DNA from: Nanobdellota archaeon | GTDB lineage: Archaea > Aenigmatarchaeota > Aenigmatarchaeia > QMZP01 | NCBI GenBank assembly: GCA_018818465.1 | Contig: JAHIRU010000054.1 | Span: forward strand, 1-9,176 | Direction: 5' to 3' | Length of the DNA: 9,176 bases | In this document: positions 5,215 to 9,176 of the stretch, in pieces | How positions within the stretch are numbered: the stretch's first letter is position 1 | Layout: each line of letters starts with the position of its first letter | Position numbers and translations under genes: made by a program | The notes under the pieces: generated by a model | Told to the model about the DNA's origin: nothing | The model's database searches: none | Seen by the model: only the letters and a program-made list of their open reading frames with translations

Positions 5215-8200
5215 TTTCAAAACCATGATGCTTGAAGTGATGGCAATAGTATGTTCATACCTTATACTATTCTTACCAATATCTAGCGCATTCCAGCTCA
5301 ACATATATGACAACGGAAACTATCAAACAACGCCTTTGAAAATAACAATAACACCGCGCGATTATATTGATATTGCTATAGAGATTGAGCCGATAAGCAA
5401 CGGATTAGATAACAGCATAAAAATTGACATAACAAAAAAACAAACCAGCGAAACAATTGTTGTTAGCAACATTCATTTTTACAGATGTTTATCAAGAAAT
5501 GTAACAGCCTGTTTAGTTGATGTTACTCCGGATTCCATAACAGGCGAATCAATGAATGCGGAGTTTGATTGGTCAAAACAGGGCGACCATCCAAATCTGC
5601 AATACTTCAGGACAGAGAATTTCCTCACACTTGTTGAATTGAACATAGACGGAACCGATACTGTAATGGGTTTCTGGGACGAATTGTACAGGGAAACAAC
5701 ATCATCCATATACCATTACACATACGAACTTGACAGCTTGGATCTCTATGTAAAGGACGGATACAGTGCAGATGATTTCAGTTCTTATGTGGAAGAGCAC
5801 AAACTGGTGCCGATGACCTATATTGACAGAGCAGTTTTCAAAACATTCAAGGATTCAAATTCTGCAGATTCGTCTTCTTATTCAACACAAAACATCTATA
5901 AAGCATCTGCAAGAGAGGTTCCTGCTGACTTTAAGATAGAAGATAATTTGGATTATATATCAGGTAATGAATTGAGCAACGAATTGATAGATAACAAATA
6001 TGTTTTAGCATTTTCTGAAGGCGAAAATACTAATAGCAGATGGTATGAAATAGCAAGCCCTGTTCTATTCGAACAGTTTTCTGTAATAGGAGAATGTGGA
6101 AACAATGATGCTGATCCAGACGAAACAGCTGATACATGTTGTTATGATGTTGGCTGTTCTTCAGGAGAATACTGTGATTATGAAGAAGGACAACCTCCTG
6201 GTGAATGCGAATCAATAGAAAACATAAAAGTTTACACAGATGATGTATTTGCCAATAGTAAAACAATTAGCAAATTGAATGATGTATGGCAGTCCGGTAT
6301 TGTATATATGCCAACGCATGAAGGTGGCAAGGATCATTTCGCAAAAGAATACAACATACCTTTCAAAATTAAAATTAACAACAAGCCATTAGGATTCCTT
6401 TCTTTATCATATGAATGTGATACCAAGAAATGGATTGATGATGATTCCAAAATCACTTGCAGTGTTACATGCCAGCAACCTGTTGGAGATTACATGGATT
6501 GCATGTTCAATCTGCCTCCGCTAATAGATTTCTTGGAGCCAGCTCAACGAGAAAGCTTCTACAAATCATTTACAGGAAGTTACAGTTTAGATGAGATACA
6601 AATATTCGGTGAAATGGAATACAATGACGGCCCTTATCCAGAAACAGGTAAAACCGGTTACACCGACACTTTCCCTGAAATAACGTTCTATGCTGAACAG
6701 CCATGCGGTGATGGTGTCTGCGACATGGGTATAGGTGAAGGCAAGACCTGCTGTGTAGATTGCTATGATGATCTTGGCTACACAGACAAGCATGTTTTTT
6801 GTAGAGATTTGAATGGTGGAAATGAAAATTATTATTGTTCTGACGAAGGTACTTGTAAAATATTAGGCGGCTGCGGCAACGGTGTTTGCGAAGGACCTGA
6901 ATCAAACCCAGAAAGCGATAATTTCTGCTGTAATGATTGTGAAGCTGATGATTTTTGCACAACTTTAATGGGCAACGGTGCTTATTGTGCTACTGGTGGT
7001 CAGGATATGGGCCAGTGCGTAACATCAACATGCAATGATGGAATTGCAGAAGAACCAGAAAGATTTGGTTCATCTGATAATCTTCTTGTACCTGACATAG
7101 AAAATGATTGCTGTCTAGATACTGATGACTGCAGGGAAGAGAAAGGTTATTACTGTCCTCCATACACAGGCAGTGATGTAATAGGTGGTGCATGGCCCTG
7201 CAATATAACGTCATGCGATGATGGTGTTTATATTGAGAGCTTGGAACGTCCTAGAGGAAAAGCAGAGTGCTGTCTTGATTTCCCAGATGATGTCGAGTGT
7301 CCAAGAAACATGATATGCATAACCCAGGAAAACATGCTTCCTGATGGATCCAATATAAATGATAAAGGTCAATGCTTGGATTGGGTGTCTGGTGACGGTA
7401 AGTGCAGTATTGATGCAGGCGAGAGCATTGAAAATTCCTGTTCAGATTGCGACGGTTCTGATGCGTGTCCTGCAGGAGAGTATTGTTCTACAACAACAAA
7501 CAAGTGTGAAGAGCAAGGTTGCGGAGAAGGTCTTGGCTATGGAAAAAATCTTGACTTTGAATTGATGTGTGAAGAAGAAGCAAGCGAAGACATAGGAGGA
7601 GACAGATTCTGCTGCATTGACTGCGGCTGTCCTGAAGGGCAATACTGCAGTATTGATGGTGAATGCGTCCAGTCTGGTGTTTTAGAAATAAAGTTAATAA
7701 ATTCAGAGAGACCGATAAAATCATCAAATAAAGGTCACTTGACATGCATTGAAGATGAAGAATTTAATGATTGTGAATTTAACAACAATGCTCTAGTGAA
7801 TATTGAAATAAAAAACGCTCCTTACGGTTTTGGCACACTCAATTCAAGAGCAAAGGCTGAATGGAATGCTGAATTCTCAACAGCAATCAAAAATTATGGC
7901 GATGAAGCGGTCATCATTCAAAGTGTTAAGCAAATAGATAAAAAACCAGGCAAATTTGAAGTCATTATCAATCCAGGCTATATTGGTTTGGATGACAATA
8001 AACCTGGTTACTTCAAGATTACAGCTGACATAACATACACTGATAAAAATGGTCAGCATGTTATAACAGCAACATCCGAAGGCGAAACAATATCCTTTGG
8101 TTTTGATAAGCTACCTGATCCGAATTTAGATGATAGAGCAAAACAGCATGGAAGCAAGTTTAGCAATGTTATAGAATCGATTATAGAAACAGTGCTGTAT

Positions 8201-8869
8201 ATTGTAACAATTGTGGAAATGATAATGGTTTTCATGGAAATTCAGGGATTATTCACTGGAGGAGCAAATATAGAAGCAATTGCTAAAATGGAACTTATAA
8301 GAAATGGCTTGTTAAAAGCAGTAGACGGTCTTAATGATGTAAAGACACTCACTGCTATTATTGACGGAGATGTTACCGGTTTAGAGACAGCAGACTTGTT
8401 ACATGATGTTTTAAAAGACATAAAAGGGCCAACAACTGAATGCAGTAAAGACAAGCCATGCAAAAAAAGCGGCGAAACATGCGATTTGACTAAAGGTAAA
8501 TGCGTAGCTGAAATAGGTGGTAGTGATGTTGAATGTAAAACAAATGAAGATTGTGATAAAAATGAATTATGTTTTAATGGAGAATGTTTTTTCGATGAAT
8601 TTATAGGAAAATCTAACTGTAAAACATCTGAAAACTGTCCAGAAGGATATGATTGTATATTAGGTACATGTATACCTTCTCCAGCACCAGACGTACCACC
8701 TCCTTTTTATCAACCACCTGAACCTGAATGTACTTTTAGTGAATGTATGTTATTAGGACTTGTATGTGATGATATGATAACTGGTAAATGTGTAGAATGT
8801 TTTAATGATATACACTGTTCAGTAGGCGAAGAATGTAAAGGAAATATTTGTACACCAACTGAAGGTTAA
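5204..8869 (+). CDS. Giant secreted multi-module Cys-rich protein (1221 aa)
   Basis: The N-terminus has a hydrophobic core (residues 12-26) ending ISSA-F, a Sec-type signal with likely cleavage after Ala29, though the n-region is weakly charged. Residues 30-297 are a beta-rich domain. From 298 to 821 there are seven Cys-rich modules (298-335, 501-551, 557-605, 610-666, 671-724, 734-768, 773-821), most opening C-G/N/D-x-G and containing a CC doublet then a further Cys; another domain (336-498) is inserted after the first. Residues 826-975 look like a beta domain. A hydrophobic stretch (about 989-1017) and a helical region follow. The C-terminus (1080-1216) carries five four-cysteine modules, with a Pro-rich linker at 1158-1175. 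It is co-translated with the preceding surface protein. Function is unknown; extracellular binding or scaffolding is likely. Codon use changes sharply near residue 1105. Confidence 0.85.
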   Translation: MEIDFKTMMLEVMAIVCSYLILFLPISSAFQLNIYDNGNYQTTPLKITITPRDYIDIAIEIEPISNGLDNSIKIDITKKQTSETIVVSNIHFYRCLSRNVTACLVDVTPDSITGESMNAEFDWSKQGDHPNLQYFRTENFLTLVELNIDGTDTVMGFWDELYRETTSSIYHYTYELDSLDLYVKDGYSADDFSSYVEEHKLVPMTYIDRAVFKTFKDSNSADSSSYSTQNIYKASAREVPADFKIEDNLDYISGNELSNELIDNKYVLAFSEGENTNSRWYEIASPVLFEQFSVIGECGNNDADPDETADTCCYDVGCSSGEYCDYEEGQPPGECESIENIKVYTDDVFANSKTISKLNDVWQSGIVYMPTHEGGKDHFAKEYNIPFKIKINNKPLGFLSLSYECDTKKWIDDDSKITCSVTCQQPVGDYMDCMFNLPPLIDFLEPAQRESFYKSFTGSYSLDEIQIFGEMEYNDGPYPETGKTGYTDTFPEITFYAEQPCGDGVCDMGIGEGKTCCVDCYDDLGYTDKHVFCRDLNGGNENYYCSDEGTCKILGGCGNGVCEGPESNPESDNFCCNDCEADDFCTTLMGNGAYCATGGQDMGQCVTSTCNDGIAEEPERFGSSDNLLVPDIENDCCLDTDDCREEKGYYCPPYTGSDVIGGAWPCNITSCDDGVYIESLERPRGKAECCLDFPDDVECPRNMICITQENMLPDGSNINDKGQCLDWVSGDGKCSIDAGESIENSCSDCDGSDACPAGEYCSTTTNKCEEQGCGEGLGYGKNLDFELMCEEEASEDIGGDRFCCIDCGCPEGQYCSIDGECVQSGVLEIKLINSERPIKSSNKGHLTCIEDEEFNDCEFNNNALVNIEIKNAPYGFGTLNSRAKAEWNAEFSTAIKNYGDEAVIIQSVKQIDKKPGKFEVIINPGYIGLDDNKPGYFKITADITYTDKNGQHVITATSEGETISFGFDKLPDPNLDDRAKQHGSKFSNVIESIIETVLYIVTIVEMIMVFMEIQGLFTGGANIEAIAKMELIRNGLLKAVDGLNDVKTLTAIIDGDVTGLETADLLHDVLKDIKGPTTECSKDKPCKKSGETCDLTKGKCVAEIGGSDVECKTNEDCDKNELCFNGECFFDEFIGKSNCKTSENCPEGYDCILGTCIPSPAPDVPPPFYQPPEPECTFSECMLLGLVCDDMITGKCVECFNDIHCSVGEECKGNICTPTEG
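6095..7666 (+). repeat. Seven degenerate Cys-rich protein modules (central set)
   Basis: Modules begin at the codons for residues 298, 501, 557, 610, 671, 734 and 773 of the 1221-residue protein. The shared pattern is an opening Cys followed by Gly/Asn/Asp (CGDG, CGNG, CNDG, CDDG), an acidic spacer, a CC doublet plus a further Cys (CCVDC, CCNDC, CCIDC), then one to three cysteines ending in G-x-C-like motifs. The sixth module lacks the doublet. The acidic spacing could suit metal ions, but no known calcium-loop consensus is complete. DNA identity between copies is low, so the duplications are old. Confidence 0.7.
8441..8851 (+). repeat. Five four-cysteine modules at the C-terminus of the giant protein
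   Basis: Modules span residues 1080-1100, 1111-1128, 1139-1156, 1176-1196 and 1199-1216. The second, third and fifth share the exact spacing C-x5-C-x5-C-x4-C (for example CKTNEDCDKNELCFNGEC). The first is 5-6-6 and the fourth 4-6-7. They resemble small EB- or Dickkopf-like disulfide knots in style. A Pro-rich linker separates the third and fourth. Every cysteine from 8534 on is encoded TGT, whereas the first module uses only TGC. Confidence 0.7.
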
Positions 8870-8874
8870 ATTAT

Positions 8875-9176
8875 ATGAAAAAGCCTATCGTATCGATTAT
8901 TGTATTTTTTGTTTTGTTAATTATTAGTTTCCCAGTCAACGCAGTCCAAGACAACCTCTACATCTCAATTCCTTTAGGAGAGACTGAGTGTGTGCAGGTT
9001 GATCTTCCTGATGATTCTGGTTCGACTGGAGCTGGGAAATATAGGATAGCTGTTTCGACAGATCTGTCTTCCAACTACAGGAACTATGTGATAACGCTTA
9101 ATTCCGGTGTTGTACTTCATAAGAACATTTGTTTTACACCGAGGATTGTGGATTTTTCTTCCAGTGAGATGGTTGA
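8875..9176 (+). CDS. Sec-secreted beta-rich protein, N-terminal 100 residues (cut by window end)
   Basis: The frame starts at ATG 8875, five bases after the upstream stop, and stays open for 100 codons to the window edge, so the gene is partial. It begins MKKPIVSII with a hydrophobic core to residue 19 and a likely Sec cleavage after VNA at residue 23. The mature part is rich in short beta-type segments (NLYISIPLGETECVQVDL, YRIAVST, YVITLNSGVVL) with two cysteines (39 and 86), which suits an Ig-like or S-layer-like extracellular domain. AAGGT at 8863-8866 is a modest Shine-Dalgarno site eight bases upstream. Five-base spacing implies a shared transcript with the two giant surface proteins. 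The family cannot be named from this part, and the rest of the protein is unseen. Confidence 0.8.
   Translation, partial: MKKPIVSIIVFFVLLIISFPVNAVQDNLYISIPLGETECVQVDLPDDSGSTGAGKYRIAVSTDLSSNYRNYVITLNSGVVLHKNICFTPRIVDFSSSEMV

Noticed and set aside
6570..6962. 130-codon open frame on the minus strand, rich in His and Arg
   Set aside because: It is the antisense image of the Cys/Asp-rich modules; the composition follows from the codons on the + strand. No Shine-Dalgarno site or promoter belongs to it.
7359..7565. 68-codon + strand frame inside the giant Cys-rich gene
   Set aside because: It is a shifted reading of the Cys module region, with no independent start signal; the main frame continues through without interruption.
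6704..7666. Dockerin-type calcium-binding repeats
   Set aside because: The acidic spacers recall calcium loops, but the regular D-x-N/D-x-D-G loop pairs of dockerins are not present and the CC doublets do not belong to that family.
8501..8536. Frameshift or gene boundary at the codon switch
   Set aside because: The frame runs through without a stop, and Cys modules of the same type lie on both sides, so the change is treated as a compositional junction in one gene.

Overview
The window looks like part of the genome of an AT-rich archaeon, most likely a DPANN-type lineage. The reasons are three genes that begin with archaeal class III (type IV prepilin-like) signal sequences, purine-rich GGTG/GGAGG-type Shine-Dalgarno sites, archaeal TATA-like boxes at plausible distances from starts, and large Cys- and Asp-rich secreted proteins of a style common in DPANN genomes. 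The lineage is an inference; no rRNA or other phylogenetic marker is present. All convincing genes lie on the + strand and nearly all appear to act at or outside the cell membrane.

Layout. (1) Positions 2-1417: three overlapping genes, the end of an unrecognised Cys-containing helical protein followed by two short class III signal proteins (168 and 167 aa) that look like minor pilins or pseudopilins. (2) Positions 1418-1599: a gene-free stretch with a TATA-like box, several short perfect inverted repeats and a very strong Shine-Dalgarno site, probably the structured leader of the next gene. (3) Positions 1600-2520: a stand-alone Sec-secreted 306-aa protein with an Arg/Asp-rich N-terminus and different codon use, closed by two GC hairpins at 2533-2552 and 2585-2610, the second a bacterial-style hairpin terminator. 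(4) Positions 2658-2668: a TATA box that would give a leaderless transcript. (5) Positions 2689-9176: a second run of genes, namely an 841-aa class III signal protein with a big ectodomain, a 1221-aa secreted protein with two different sets of Cys-rich modules, and the start of another Sec-secreted beta-rich protein cut by the window edge.

How they may work together. The first and third blocks look like one cell-surface programme: short pilin-like subunits, one very large pilin-like protein carrying an Ig-like domain and a Cys-rich tail, and a giant disulfide-rich partner translated in overlap with it. A surface appendage or adhesion complex is the simplest reading. No assembly ATPase, platform protein or prepilin peptidase lies in the window, so this rests on signal sequences and gene order. 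The most unusual points are the abrupt cysteine codon switch near 8503-8534 in the 1221-aa gene, the membrane-topology conflict in the same protein, and the foreign-looking, hairpin-flanked gene at 1600-2520.
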